Of a DNA stretch of 64,000 bases, positions 1-12,110 are shown in pieces. The translations under genes and the position numbers were made by a program. Position 1 is the first letter of the stretch. Each line of letters starts with the position of its first letter. The DNA is from Suillus spraguei (taxonomy: Eukaryota; Basidiomycota; Agaricomycetes; Boletales; Suillaceae). Location: positions 62,001 to 126,000 of the forward strand of contig JABCPU010000077.1 of NCBI GenBank assembly GCA_016800925.1, given 5' to 3'. The notes beneath the pieces are model-generated. The model was given only the letters and a program-made list of their open reading frames with translations. It made no database searches and was not told the origin of the DNA.

Positions 1-1522
1 GGCGATAAAAAAGATAGCAGATGATAGCGCAACCTGCATTTGTATTGCAGTCAGCGTCCAGGTGGCAAAACAAGTGTGAAGGGATGAAGCATAAATATAT
101 ACATGTAGTTCTTGATGACATCAACTAGCACCCGCATTGGATGAAAGGGACAAGTGTGAAGGCGCAAAAAGAAGAATTTGTGGAGCGAGACGGATGGCTA
201 GAAGGTCAAATGCATCGATTAACAGACAGCGCACAACATTACGACGCTGGCGAGCCTGCTTACTTTGGTAAATCATCCAATAGTCGCTCTTGCTCCGATG
301 AACGTTCGGATCGGTTAGTGACGGTGGGATATCGTGATGTCCGACTTTTTCGTAAGCTTGTGTGACCGGCATTCGATACGAGGAAATCCCGTTCGTATGT
401 ACATATCGTGTCGAACACGTGAATCCGATGCAGTTTGAGTTCCGTGGTAGATTTCGCAAGTAAATGAAAACGTGCTCTTTGTGAGCAAGAGGAAATGTAT
501 CATGCAAATCACCAGCGGGCACGCGCGACATCATATGCCAGAATTGTAGGATAGACAGTGATGCATTGTCTCAGCGAATTCACCGTCATCTTACGAGACT
601 AGCATGAATATTGTGAGTAGGCCTACTTCTCTGGGAAGACGTCCTGCACCCATATGCATATATATATATACTTGAAGCGAGAGTGGGTTCTGAGAGTGAT
701 AAATGGTGAGCACCTGGCTTGATAGCGGTGCAGGAACGGAAGCGATAATGGAGGGTGTGTTTGATGTTCGGTGGCGTTAGCAAGGATGTTGCGAAGATTC
801 AGATGCGCAACTATGACTACATCGACGTGGTCCGTAACTAACAGTAGTCAAGTCAATCCCGCACCCATAATTTCCAAAGAACACTTACAAATCATATATC
901 CCACTCCAGGAGCACGAAGCCGACCTGGAACCAAGTACGTCAATTTCAGAGACGCACTATGTAGTTCATTCACTTCGGATGTAAAAAGTTCGGCAGTCAG
1001 TGATGAGACCACAGTATGGAGGCTCGCGTGAGGAGAGTCACGTCATACGTACATAGAATGTATCCTCTAGCACGCAACAAAACCGATGAACACCCAGAGT
1101 GATGTTAATTCTAACACGAAGTATTGAAGGTATAGCTTGTCGGATTATTTCTTCGCCTTCGAGGGATATCTGCTAGGTGGTTGTACTGCAGCGAGCGTAC
1201 TAGACTGACAAAGGACTGCTGCCAGCGGATGGGGCAAATGCGGCGTTGAACAAGTCTAGAACTTGGAATAACATAGTGTCATCGATTGTAGCAAGTCGCC
1301 TTGGAAGGTTCGATCGATCGATGATGATGATGATGATCTTGGAACGATAAGCGGTAGGACGTGTTATCTGCCAGACGAAGAAGGGCCTGGCGCCAGCGGA
1401 GTCACGATGACGATGGTTGAACCAAATTGAGCGTGCATGCTTCAAAAACTAGACGATCCGATTAACTTATCATAAGCCATATAAACCTGTTATTGCCACT
1501 CCGGCAATCCAGTCTTTTGACC
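1..1522. other. No gene recognised; simple repeats
   Basis: No reading frame here looks coding: all are short and rich in stops, and none joins to another through plausible splice sites. A short (TA)n tract lies near 655-671 and a GATC/GAT microsatellite near 1313-1336. The last ~100 bases are presumably the promoter and 5' leader of the trehalose gene that starts at 1523. Confidence 0.5.
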
Positions 1523-4500
1523 ATGGACACATTCGCAGAACCATATACACGCGCAGGAGACGACATTTCACTTGATGCAGTTCGAGATCATGTTAGAGTA
1601 CTCGAAGCACGACACAAGGCTAACGGCGTTCAATTATCAGGCCGCATCATTCATGTCTGCCATTATCTTCCTGTAACTTGCACCATCACTTCCACCGGTG
1701 CTAGAGATGGCGTTCTCAGTCCACCCCCAACACCTCCTCGTATTCTTACAGATGTACCACCAAGCCCATCCGATGAGCTCCCTCCACTCGCTCTACCTGC
1801 TCAGCCTGAGCGTTGGAAACTAGCTCCACGCTACGGACACAGCGCAATGACAAGCGGTATTCGCAGTCTCAGCGTCACACACGAACAAGTCATCCTTGGA
1901 TGGACGGGCGACATTCTCTCACCCGCAGCTCCACCAGATGGCAATCAATCTCCAGATGGTCATTCACTCCACTTTCATTCATCGCACACACTAACACATC
2001 TCCACAGGTGACGTCAACCCCTCCACCGGTGAACGCGTCCCTTCTGTACGCGACCGTATTCCATTTTCTCGTATTTCTCAAGAGGACAAGGATGCACTGG
2101 ACGTTGAGCTCACACATTACACTGACAAGAACGGGCTTGAACCAGAAACGAGCAAGCCCATCAGTTATCTTCCACTTTGGATGGAAGACAACGTCGCACA
2201 CGGTCATTATGATGGTTATTGTAAACAAAGTTAGTTTCCATATCAGGCAGACCTCTTCTTGATCTACCTCCATCGCCTACTTTTGGTCCTTCTCACTTCA
2301 ACTTTTCATACTCATTTCCTTCTTTGGCTCATCTCCTCCTCGGATCTTACTCACTCCGTTGGCACTTGATTTCATCTGTGTTCCTTCTTATTACTACCGG
2401 CCCGAGGCCCCTTCTTCCAAACGTTAACCGTTGCTAACATCCACCCAGCTCTATGGCCTCTCTTCCATTACCTCCTCTGGCAGGACGTAGCAACAGAGCA
2501 TGCCAGTGCCGATGCTAATTATGAGTATTACGAACAGGTCCGTTACCTCGCTTTAATCCTACTGCGTTTAATCATACACTCTCCATCAAAAGGCCAACCA
2601 AGCATTCGCAACCCGCCTCGCCAGCGTCCTCAAACCAGGCGACCTCGTCTGGGTCCACGACTACCATCTCCTCCTAGTCCCCGCATGCTCAGAAATGCAA
2701 TGCATTCTGGTGCTGTGCCTGGCGTGGGCGGGGAGAATGGTGGGGACGTGTACGTGTTTCCTTACAAACGAGGACGCCCCAAATTACTAACATATATATC
2801 AGGATCATCGGTCTATTCGTGCACACGCCTTTCCCGAGCTCGGAAGTGTTTAGATGTTTACCGCGTACGTCCTTCTCCCTCCCCTCGACCCACTAACCAA
2901 CCTCCCACCCAGGCCGCAAAGAAATCCTCGATGGTATGCTAGGTGCCAACCTCATCTGCTTCCAAACTTACAGCTACACCCGCCACTTCACCTCCACCTG
3001 CGTTCGCGTATGTGGGTATGAAACTACCAGTAGGGGTACTGCGGTTGCGTCTACTAGTGCGTCCCGGGGCGCGAGCGTTGTTCCGCGTGTTGCCACTGGG
3101 ACTGGGACCGAGATTGAACCCACCCGCGGAACGAGCCTCACGCGCAACAGGAAAAGCATGAAAGGCGGAGTGGGCGTCGAGAAATATGTGGGTATCGACG
3201 TCCAGGGACATGTGGCTGCTGTCACACATTGTCCGGTAGGGGTAGATGCGGAGAGAGTTGCTAGGGATACGTGAGTTTTTTTGTTTGATTTTTATGTTTG
3301 GGGTGCTGATGGACACGCATACACCCAATTTGAACTCTAACACTTAACGCGTACGCACGCACGCTCACAAAATAGCCTCCGTGCAGGCGTCCAACCCAAA
3401 CTCGAAGCACTACGCGCGCTCTACGCAGACAAGAAAATTATCGTAGGAAGGGACAAGTTGGATGTCGTCAAGGGGGTTTTGCAAAAGGTGATCGTTTACA
3501 TGGTTGGACTGTCGTTGATTGGTCGTCCAAACTAACGTCATAACACTAGCTCCGCGCATTTGAGAAGTTTTTGCATGATTACCCTGAGTGGCAGCGCAAA
3601 GTCGTGCTTATTCAGGTGTGTCCTGTTATTTGGAGCAATATTCAGATGATAAACGTTGTCTGCAGGTGACATCCCCTGCGTTAACAGACTCCCCAAAGCT
3701 CGAGCGTCAAGTCTCAGAACTCGTCGCGCATATCAATGGGGAGTATGGGAGCCTGGACTTTATACCCGTACACCACTAGTGCGTGCACCTTTTATCATAT
3801 CTTTCACATGTCTAAGTTTTCATATCGCATATACTTTCGCCCTTTCCTTCCACACATAACCTCTGCTACGACTCAAACAGCCACCAAACCCTCAGAAAGG
3901 ACGAATTCTACGCGTTGCTGAGCGCTGCAGACCTCGGAGTGATCACACCCCTCAGGGACGGAATGAACACGACCTCGATGGAGTTCGTGATCGCACAAGA
4001 GCGCACAAAGCGCTCTCCACTCGTATTGAGCGAGTTTATGGGCATCAGCCAGCACATGGCTGATGCGCTCCAGGTGAATCCTTGGGATCTCGGGGTACGT
4101 ATCATCTGCCCATTTTGTCTGATGAGATTGATGGATGCGTCATGATAGGATGTAGCAGCTGCGATGAACCGTGGGTTGGTCATGTCAGAGGAGGAAAAAG
4201 CTTCAAGGCACGCTGCGTTGCACTCGGTCGTAACGACTCACACATCACACACGTGGGCTGCGGTTCTTGCCAAGATGCTGCTCTCGCAAATTAACGGACA
4301 AAACACCGCACGTCAAACGCCTTATATCCCTAGAGACAGGCTCAAGGACCTGTATAATAGCGCAGGGAAGCGTCTGTTCTTGTTCGATTATGATGTGAGT
4401 GGTGAATGAGGAATGCGGTGCTCGTCGTCGTTGACTTTTGACGGACAGGGCACGCTCACGCCGATCGTCAAGATGCCGTCAATGGCACTTCCTTCTCCTG

Positions 4501-5443
4501 ATGCGCTCACAGCTCTCGCGAAACTGACATCCGACCCTAACAACATTGTATACATCGTGTCCGGCCGTGACCAAGCGTTCCTCGAGGAACACCTTGGCCA
4601 TTTCCCGCGTCTCGGGATGAGCGCAGAGCATGGAGGATTTATCCGTTCACCTGATAGCGCCGTATGGATGAATTTCACTGCCAGTCTAGATATGGGCTGG
4701 ATGGGGGAGGTAGCAGAGATTTTTAGGTATTATACGGAACGTACGACTGGCAGTCATATTGAGATGAAGAAGAGCTCGATTACGTGGCATTATCGGTCGA
4801 CTGATCCCGAGTGGGGGTGCGTGTGTTTATGTTTTTTTCGAGTGGAGCTAATGAGTGGTGGGTGGGTTATAGACAGTTCCAGTGTAGGCAGTGCCAAGAT
4901 TTATTGGAGAATAACGTAGTGCCCAAGAGGCCGATCGAGGTGCTCGTGGGTAAGAAGAATCTGGAAGTTAGGCCTATTGCCGTGAACAAGGTCTGTAAAT
5001 ACAGTCTTTGATATACGTGCAGACTGACGATTCACACAAGGGCGAGATCGTCAAGCGTATATTATACCAGAACCCTGGAGTCGAGTTCATCTTCTGTGCT
5101 GGTGACGACAAGGTCTGTACCTCCCTCCTCCACTTCACGCTATCTTACCCTCCAACAGACCGACGAAGACATGTTCCGCGCCTTACTCCTCTTCTCCCCC
5201 TCCTCAACTAGCAAAGCGACGATGGAACCCCCACTCTCTGTGACGCTCGTCGACAAAAACAAAGAGCACGGCGACGTCGAGCTTGCGGTGTCTCCTGAAG
5301 CTGTATTCACAACTGCCGTTGGTCATAGCAGCAAGCGGACACTTGCCAGTTGGCATGTGACAACGCCTGAGGAGGTCGTGGAGCATATGTTGCATTTAGT
5401 TGGAGAGACACCGAAAGGAGAGGAGGTGAAGGGGTATTTGTAA
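1523..5443 (+). CDS. TPS2: Trehalose-6-phosphate phosphatase (TPS/TPP two-domain protein)
   Basis: Removes the phosphate of trehalose-6-phosphate to give trehalose, the second step of cytosolic trehalose synthesis, normally in complex with Tps1. The start at 1523 has a strong context (ACCATGG). The N-terminal half is a GT20 synthase-like domain, with WVHDYHLLLVP near 2656-2685, LFVHTPFPSSEVFR across an intron near 2820-2860, and RDGMNTTSMEF near 3957-3985. The TTSMEF form fits the non-catalytic synthase domain of Tps2 proteins rather than Tps1. The C-terminal HAD phosphatase has DYDGTLTP (split by an intron at about 4394-4447), SGRDQAFLEEH, SAEHGGF and GDDKTDEDMF (also intron-split near 5108-5158), so its catalytic aspartates are present. 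At least ten introns are needed; the one at about 2229-2449 is unusually long (~220 bp). A Thr/Ser/Gly-rich stretch of about 50 residues is inserted in the synthase-like domain (about 3020-3190). The reading frame is otherwise intact to TAA at 5441. Confidence 0.93.
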
Positions 5444-6437
5444 CTGAGGTTCCGGTATAGATCTTTTTTTAATCTCGAGAATATGTGATAAGAACATTGA
5501 TGTATTTGTACATGCCCCTAGAGCTTCCATAGACCAATGATTATTGATTTGATGTCGTTAATGTTGGCACAGAGTCTGTAATTGATATGTACTTGGCTTA
5601 ACATTCAGGTGTGTATCTCTCGGAGGCCAGCACGAGAAATCATTCCGAGTCGGGGCTCTATGAATGCTCTATGTTCAGAGAGATATACTACTTTCTTGGG
5701 GTTGCGCCGGCGTACTCGGGAGGAGAGAAGGACATGGAAGGGCAGGACATACTGTTATCCTCTGCAGACCAAATGTAAAGTACGGAGAGCCAGACCACCG
5801 TGCTCTACTTCTAAGGCTTCTACTTCCCAGAACCTTCCTCGTAATGTAAGTAGCCTCTCCGAACACCTTGTGCGACTCGCGACTGTTCAAAAAAACTGAA
5901 ATTTTATTGACCTTCGTGAGTTATTTAATGCATATGTAGGAGCTTCAGCTGCAAGAAACATATCATTTCTTGTGAAAACAGACGATGAAAAAACACGGTA
6001 CTACTTTGTGCCTGCGAAGCATAAACCATGCCAAGACGTAATGACTTCCTAAGAAGGTTTGGTTTGAACCTTTGACATATGTTCCACCTTGGTAAATAGT
6101 GATTGCGATGATTTAGACACACCTTCATATGTGCCCCGACAGCAAGGAATGTTCAAAATACCAATAGGTCTCTCTGCCTGCAATGTCCTTTTTTGCATTC
6201 TAAGTCGCTGCGGATACTCTGTGCAGTGGTCCACAGATTAGCGCCTGATATTTTGCAGACACGTCTACAGACATCAATTCATCCAATACGCAATTGACTG
6301 AACCCGAAGAGGAACTACATAAAAAACTGCGGCAGCCTCACGATACACAATATAATTAGTGTTTCAAATGTGTGTCCGAAAGCACGACTCGCCGCGGGGT
6401 AAATATTAATGTTGCAACAACAATTGCACAGGGGGCT
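5444..6437. other. Intergenic, no gene recognised
   Basis: The TPS2 3' flank and AT-rich spacer hold only short, unrelated frames and nothing that resembles a known family. Bases 5582-5900 have a longer open stretch, but with no start context and no recognisable protein. Confidence 0.5.
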
Positions 6438-6787
6438 AAGACCAGTTAAGATGAACCTCCATCCATGAGTGAATGTCAAGGTGTGTTCTGATAGAAAAAA
6501 AGCGTTGTCGTTGGCTGGTTTCGAACCTACACGACCCACAGATTTTGATTCTGTTGTAACAACCACCTGGTTAAGACCAGTTACGGTAAACTCTGGAGTA
6601 AATTATCTATGAGTGAATATCAAGATGTGTTCCGATAGAAAAAACCACGTCGTCGGCAGGTTTCGAACCTACACAACTCACAGATTTTGATTCCGTGGTA
6701 GCAACCACCTGGTTAAGACCAGTTACCGTAAAATCTTAAAGAAATTATCCATGAGTGAATATCAGGATGTGTTCCGATAGAAAAAAC
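6438..6787 (-). repeat. Tandem repeat (2.5 units) containing tRNA-like / Pol III-like sequence
   Basis: Three direct units start at 6438, 6573 and 6715, each opening with AAGACCAGTTA; they are about 135, 142 and 73 bp, the last one partial. Read on the minus strand, units 1 and 2 each contain a perfect B-box (GGTTCGAAACC, plus-strand 6517-6527 and 6659-6669). In unit 2 this sits in a T-arm-like hairpin (GTAGG/CCTGC). Next to it is a 6-bp stem with the 7-base loop ATCAAAA, which would give anticodon CAA. A weak A-box-like stretch (CCAGGTGG) precedes it, and a run of 6-7 T follows immediately, as in RNA polymerase III terminators. No acceptor stem can be paired, so this is not a functional tRNA; a tRNA-derived SINE or tRNA pseudogene is more likely. 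Confidence 0.6.
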
Positions 6788-7344
6788 GAGGACAACGAGA
6801 CACTGTCACCACCTTGAAAGCCAGACATAGAGGATTGGAGACAGGAGTCTCGTCTTCCCACAAAACGGTGGCCACACAGCAATCCAGTTCATCCCAAATA
6901 CAACATCGAGACTACATGCGACCTCGAACTCGACATCAGTAGTGAGCGCATGGCAATGAATCAATGAGGCCATGAGAATTCCAGCGAAACGTGAACTTGG
7001 GCCCAAATGACTGAGTAATGGCTGAGTGAACGAGCACTGGCAATCGAAGAGACAAGAGAAGAATGCGATTCACTCGTTCCGATTATTGTGGGAAAAGCTA
7101 GGAACATGAATAATCCAGATATTATAATGTCCATCGGGGCCGAGAAGCCAGGCCTACATGCAATTGAATACCACCGTACTCCTCCCTAGTATGTTTTGAG
7201 AGTATTAGTATATGTTAGTACAATGCAATGCAACAAAAACTATCAACGTAATCATACAACTTGAACAGGGACAGATAATCCAACGTTAATAACTTATAGT
7301 AAACTTGTAGTAACTCGGAACGAAAGCAACACGACATCATAGAA
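6788..7344. other. Intergenic, no gene recognised
   Basis: Nothing coding is visible. The right end is the 3' flank of the CHAT gene, which is transcribed toward it. Confidence 0.5.
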
Positions 7345-10300
7345 CTACACACCAATATGAATGAAAACAATCCTCTGCTCGAGCGGTACCTCCTTCCTCA
7401 CGGAATACGTAGCATGGTTGAGTGCCCGCGCTGCCTTCGTACAGTCCATGACACCACCATCCTCCGAGTCCAAACTCTCAAACATCTTCTCATAGAAAGC
7501 TTTCACGACGTGTTTTGCGACAGAGTCATCGACTTCCCACAGCGTGCCAATGACACTCTTGAACCCAGAAAACTGCAGCCCAGCCGCAAGGTGGATGACT
7601 TCGTCGGGAGTCTTCTCATCGCCGACGGCGGTATGACATGCCGATAGGAACGCAAATTCTGCATGAGGAATATCTTTCTCCATGATATCAAGCAGCGTGA
7701 GAGGCGTGTCTTTCATGGCAAAATGGGAATTGTAGGGCTGCTCGTAGTCCTGCTTTCCATGACAAGCGAGGTGCACCCAGGTGTTCTGTTCCAAAGCTTC
7801 GAGTGCACCTGCTCGTGTGGCGTCATCGCCAGAGAGAGTGGTGGGGTTGGCCATCGCCGGAACAAGTTTACGGACAAGCTCAAGCTCGCTGTCGACAGCT
7901 AAGAGCGCCTTTCCCTGCCCCGCCCCCGGTTGACCCTGTCCGATCACCACGAAGGAAGGAGGCACACGCTTCTTCATCGCCTGCTGAGCTCTAATCAGAG
8001 CCGAAAGTGTCGGAGTGTAAGAGCAGATATAGAGATCCTCCATGCAGTATTCTGGCCCAGAACCATCTGCTTTCATCCGAAAGGAGTTGGCTGCGTGGAG
8101 AGGGATTGAAGTGAAGTCTGCAGTTGGACACAACCAGATCCGAGATCTGTACCGCAGTTTGAGATCACGCTCAAGTACATTGACGATGGGCAGCATGATC
8201 GTATCCCATACTGTCCGTAAGAGTTCTTGCAAATCCTTCCTCCGCTCCTGTGGGCGCATACCAGCCGCTTGTTTTATCGCTTTACCGAAGTCGTCCTTGA
8301 GCTTCTTTAGATGCGCAAGAGCAAGACGCGGGAAGTGAACGTTGTGGGGCTCTCCTGACATCGGGACAATGATAGCGTTGCATGAGTATTGACTCGCAAT
8401 GAGGATGATGACTGGACCCTGGGATGCTGCCGCTTGCAAGTCTTCGTACGACGGCGGGAGCAGGAATCGCGAGAAACCCTCAAGATTACGGATTTCAGTT
8501 ACTGCATCTCTCCACTGCTCCGTAAGTCTCCGATATTCTATTGCTGCTACGTCAGCTGCAGCTCTGTCGGTGAGGATCGCACAACCCTGAGCATCAGAAA
8601 GGCTCTTGCTGAGCTCTGAGAACTTGCAAGCTAGCTCGGGGCCCGTGGACTCAAGGTCTTCGAGCGGTGTCCTGAGTCGGGAGGCCAGCGACCACTGCTG
8701 GCCACGGCCGTGCTCCCCGAGTTCGACTGCCTGTCGTAGATTATCACGACGGATGGCACATGAGGCTGCATCTACTGGCAGTGACTGTGCACCGCGAAAA
8801 GCAGTTGCAGCCTCGCGTCGTGAGATTATCGATGATCGCGTCATCACATGGTTATCGAAAAGTTCCAAGCATATTTGGTATGCTTCGAGGGCAGATTCAT
8901 GTTGATAGACTTCTGCTTGGCGAGCCCAGTCAATAGCCTCCTTGATGCGTTCTGGAAATCCTTGAGTTGGGTGTACTGATGCCAGTCTGAACTGCTCTAC
9001 TGCAGATGACAAATCGGTGGGATTGTGTTGTATGTGGTAGCGAGACAGATAAGCCTGCTGCAGCCGCGCATGACAGAAGTATCTATCTGGGTGCAGTGAA
9101 GGCAAAGCCTGCAACGACTCTTGGCAGAGTCGAATAGCCTCCTCGACATCTTCACTATTCTGAGTGTTCTTGAAACGAGAGGAGAGCGCTGAGCTCAATT
9201 TGTAGAGAAGTTTGTGGCGCGTTGGATTATCGAGCCGAATTGACCGAAGCAATGTATGGTAAAGATCGACGGCCTCGTCAATATCCTCGTTGATATCCAA
9301 TTTGTCATATCTGGTTTGGAGCGTGAAGGCGAGGTTGTATAGCGCGTTGTAACGAAGTGAATTCCCAGGCGGGCGTAGCATCAGTGCCTCACGGCGGAGG
9401 CTGATGGCTTTGTTAATATCACCAATGTCACCGCATTGCCTGAAACGGGTGCAGAGGGCGCTCCCTAAGTTGTTTAATGATCCACTACGATATCGGTGCC
9501 CGACAGGGCGCAGGAGCAGCACTTTTTCATGCAAAGAAATGCCCTCATCAAGGTCATGGGATCTGCCTTGGTGATTGAAGCGGTGTTGGAGTGAGACAGC
9601 CAAGTTGTTCAAAAAGGAATCACCCTCAGGGCACAAAGAAACAGCTTCGCGGCCAACTCGTATGCTTTCGTCTATGTCATCAATGCTGCCACATTGTTGA
9701 AAGCGTGATCTAAGAGCACTTGAAAGCTTGTCGAGTGCCTTTGGATGGCTTTGATGGCCCAGAGGGCAGAGCTGGAGCATGGTTTGTCGGAGGCAAATGT
9801 CTTTATCAGATGCGTTGGCTGGAATGTCGTTGCATTCATTGATCACATAATCGACACCACTTGCCCCTGCCGCGATGCTGTGAAGGTAGGTGCCCTCTGG
9901 ACAGAGGGGCAGTAGCTTGCAGTACAGTTGCGCGGATTCATCAATATAGATGGCGGTGCTCTCCCTTCTGGAGCGCCAGTTCAACGCTTCACTTAGGTGA
10001 TAGAGTGATAATGGATGATCGGAGTGGCCCTGCGGACGCAATCCAAGGGCTTCGCGAAAGAGGGAGGTGACGGAACCAATGTCTTGAAAATCATTTCGAA
10101 TGTAGCCTTTGAGGCGGGCCCAAGCAAGGTTGGTGAGAGCCGTTGCGTGGTCAGGATGACCGACCGGACACTGGTCCAGAGCCGACTGAAAATGCTCTAC
10201 AGCATTGTTCAGGTGAGAGACCATCTCGCTGGTCACGTATTGAGCAAATTGTGAGTGGCCTGCATCCGTGTCTCGAGCAATCTCGCAGTCTATTGTGGAC

Positions 10301-11009
10301 TACGGTCGGCGTTCCGTTAGCAAAATCTAACAGCATAGCTGATGTAACTCACGTCAAGCAGTGCGCTGTCCTGATTCTCGCATGAATGTACAACAGCGAC
10401 CTTCAGCGTGAGGGAAGGATGGACACCACGAACGGGCGGGAAGGAAAGATCTACCAGATGTTAGTAGGTGTGCGTGAATGAAAATTGGTTACTCGCTGAA
10501 AGGCTCGTCTCCGTGATCGAGTAGCTCATCCCACGTCATTTTGAGTTCCCCGATAAGTTCTCCGTTACCCAGTATTCGATCGAACTCGAAAGATGCCCTG
10601 ATATCCAGTGAGAATTCAGGTGACAAGGATAATGGTCTACAAACAGATCAGTCCTTGAGTCGCGTCCGAAAGTATCCATGAATTTTACAAGGTCACGGTT
10701 TCACCCCACATTACAGATGTGTCGGATGATAGAACTTTGATGGCTGATTTCCAGCGTCTCCTCAAGTCAACTTTGATGGCTGATTTCCAACGTTTCCTCA
10801 AGAGAGCTTTGATGGCTGATTTCCAGCGTCTCCTTAAGTTAACATTGATGAGGACGTAAATGCCAGCGGGTATGCGCCCAGAAGGCACTTCCAGGTTCTT
10901 TCCGTTGATGACTGTAGATATAATGTGAGGATCATGAAACGGATGCGAAGCTTACGTGGAGTGACTCACCTTCAATTATGATAGATTGGCCTTCCAAGCT
11001 GCTGGGCAT
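7345..11009 (-). CDS. C2-like / TPR-repeat / CHAT (caspase-like) domain protein
   Basis: Predicted protein of about 1151 residues. The five-exon model is 11009-10970, 10911-10689, 10636-10497, 10450-10353 and 10299-7345. The start (MPSSLEGQ) is conserved in the decayed paralog at 15245. Residues ~1-165 look like a C2-type beta-sandwich (ending MTWDELLDHGDEPF then PPVRGVHPSLTLK). Residues ~190-640 are repeated helical TPR-like units (NLAWARL, NLGSALCTRF, NLAFTLQTRYD). The C-terminal ~350 residues form a CHAT domain with the caspase-type dyad: His in LACHGK (about residue 1014) and Cys in LSACHTA (about 1055). CHAT domains are clan CD peptidases; bacterial members act as proteases in defence and cell-death systems, but the role of the fungal TPR-CHAT family is unknown. 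The third intron (10496-10451) keeps frame only if its donor is GC. Three tandem RWKSAIK units interrupt the C2-like part. The substrate is unknown. Confidence 0.85.
10736..10843 (-). repeat. 36-bp coding tandem repeat (3 copies)
   Basis: Three nearly identical 36-bp units (10736-10771, 10772-10807, 10808-10843) lie within exon 2 of the CHAT gene. Each encodes a 12-residue basic unit around (R/K)RWKSAIK. The unit length is a multiple of three, so the frame is kept. The paralogous pseudogene at 15060-15095 has only one unit, so this is a recent local expansion. Confidence 0.9.
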
Positions 11010-11502
11010 GATGGTGCGATAAAGACCAAGGATGGGCTGAGCGGTAGGTGGAATGAAGGGTAGGAGAGAACGGAGGGTAGGAATACAGGAAAGTACTGTG
11101 AATGAGGTTCAGGTGAGGGTGTAGAAGAATTAAGAGTTCAGGTCATGCTACACGTGTATTTCCATGTTGTCGATGGCTGTTCGGCACAATAGACGCTGGT
11201 ATGATTGCAATAAGTGTTAGCGGGAAAATTAGAGTCGCTGGACAATGTCAAAGTAAGTTGGAAGGGACATGCGAATCTCAGCAATTCTGTTAACCCAAAC
11301 TTGCTACCATGCCATCGGTGTGCTTGGAGAGATATACTTAGTCACGCCCCGAGTTATTTAGCACATGTAGATCCAGTCATGTCTGAAGATGTTATGCAAA
11401 TACAATTCGAACGGGTCGCATTCAGGCTCGGTGAAGGTAGAATATTAATAGAACCGCGGCGAGTCGATCATCTTTATCTAGCGGACTTTAAAAACCATTC
11501 CT

Positions 11503-12110
11503 CCAGCTCGAGAGCCACGAATGCTCATCACACACAGGATCGCTCAACGCATCCAAATTCCTGAGCGGGCTAAGGTCTGAGTATTCTAATCCCCCTCGAT
11601 CGGCTCTAGCAGAGCTCAGCTATAATATCAGCTGCGCGATGCACCAGAAAAGCAGTCTCATTGTTCATATCCCGAAGATCTTGCTTAAAGCAGAGGAGGG
11701 TGAGCATGAAGCCTTTGAAAGATGTCGCGGGGATCGGGCAAGTTTGCTTCTGTTGTTTAGCAGTCAGTTGTCGCTATCGCGCCTGCGCCTGTCAAGACGG
11801 CGCTCAGCCTACCTGAGATACCATAGGGACGCCGACGTTCCTGTGGCGCCACCTCAGATGGCTGCTTCTCGAGACTCTCGTCTGCTACCAGAGCGATCAG
11901 TATTTACGGCTTACAACTGGAGATCGCAACTCCTTGCGTATGAGGTGCAGCTGATTGTATCATGCAATGGAACTGGCTTGTCCTTGAGTTCACTTCGTGG
12001 GCCGTGGCTCATGTATCCTTTGTGGATCGTGAAACTCGATTCAGACTACTATCGGACTGGTTGGTAATTTTTTCCTTCTTACTCCTTTGTGGAGTCGTCC
12101 TTTCTCGCAA
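11503..12110. repeat. Dispersed repeat, copy A (paired with 38701-39320)
   Basis: About 600 bp matches 38701-39320 in the same orientation. Long shared blocks include the stretch around AGCCACGAATGCTCATCAC at the left and GTGGATCGTGAAACTCGATT at the right, with a more divergent middle. Neither copy has an intact reading frame; short plus-strand pieces (LLWIVKLDSDY in copy B, PLWIVKLDSDY in copy A) are shared, so it may be a relic of a gene or transposon. Terminal repeats and target duplications were not found. Confidence 0.65.
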
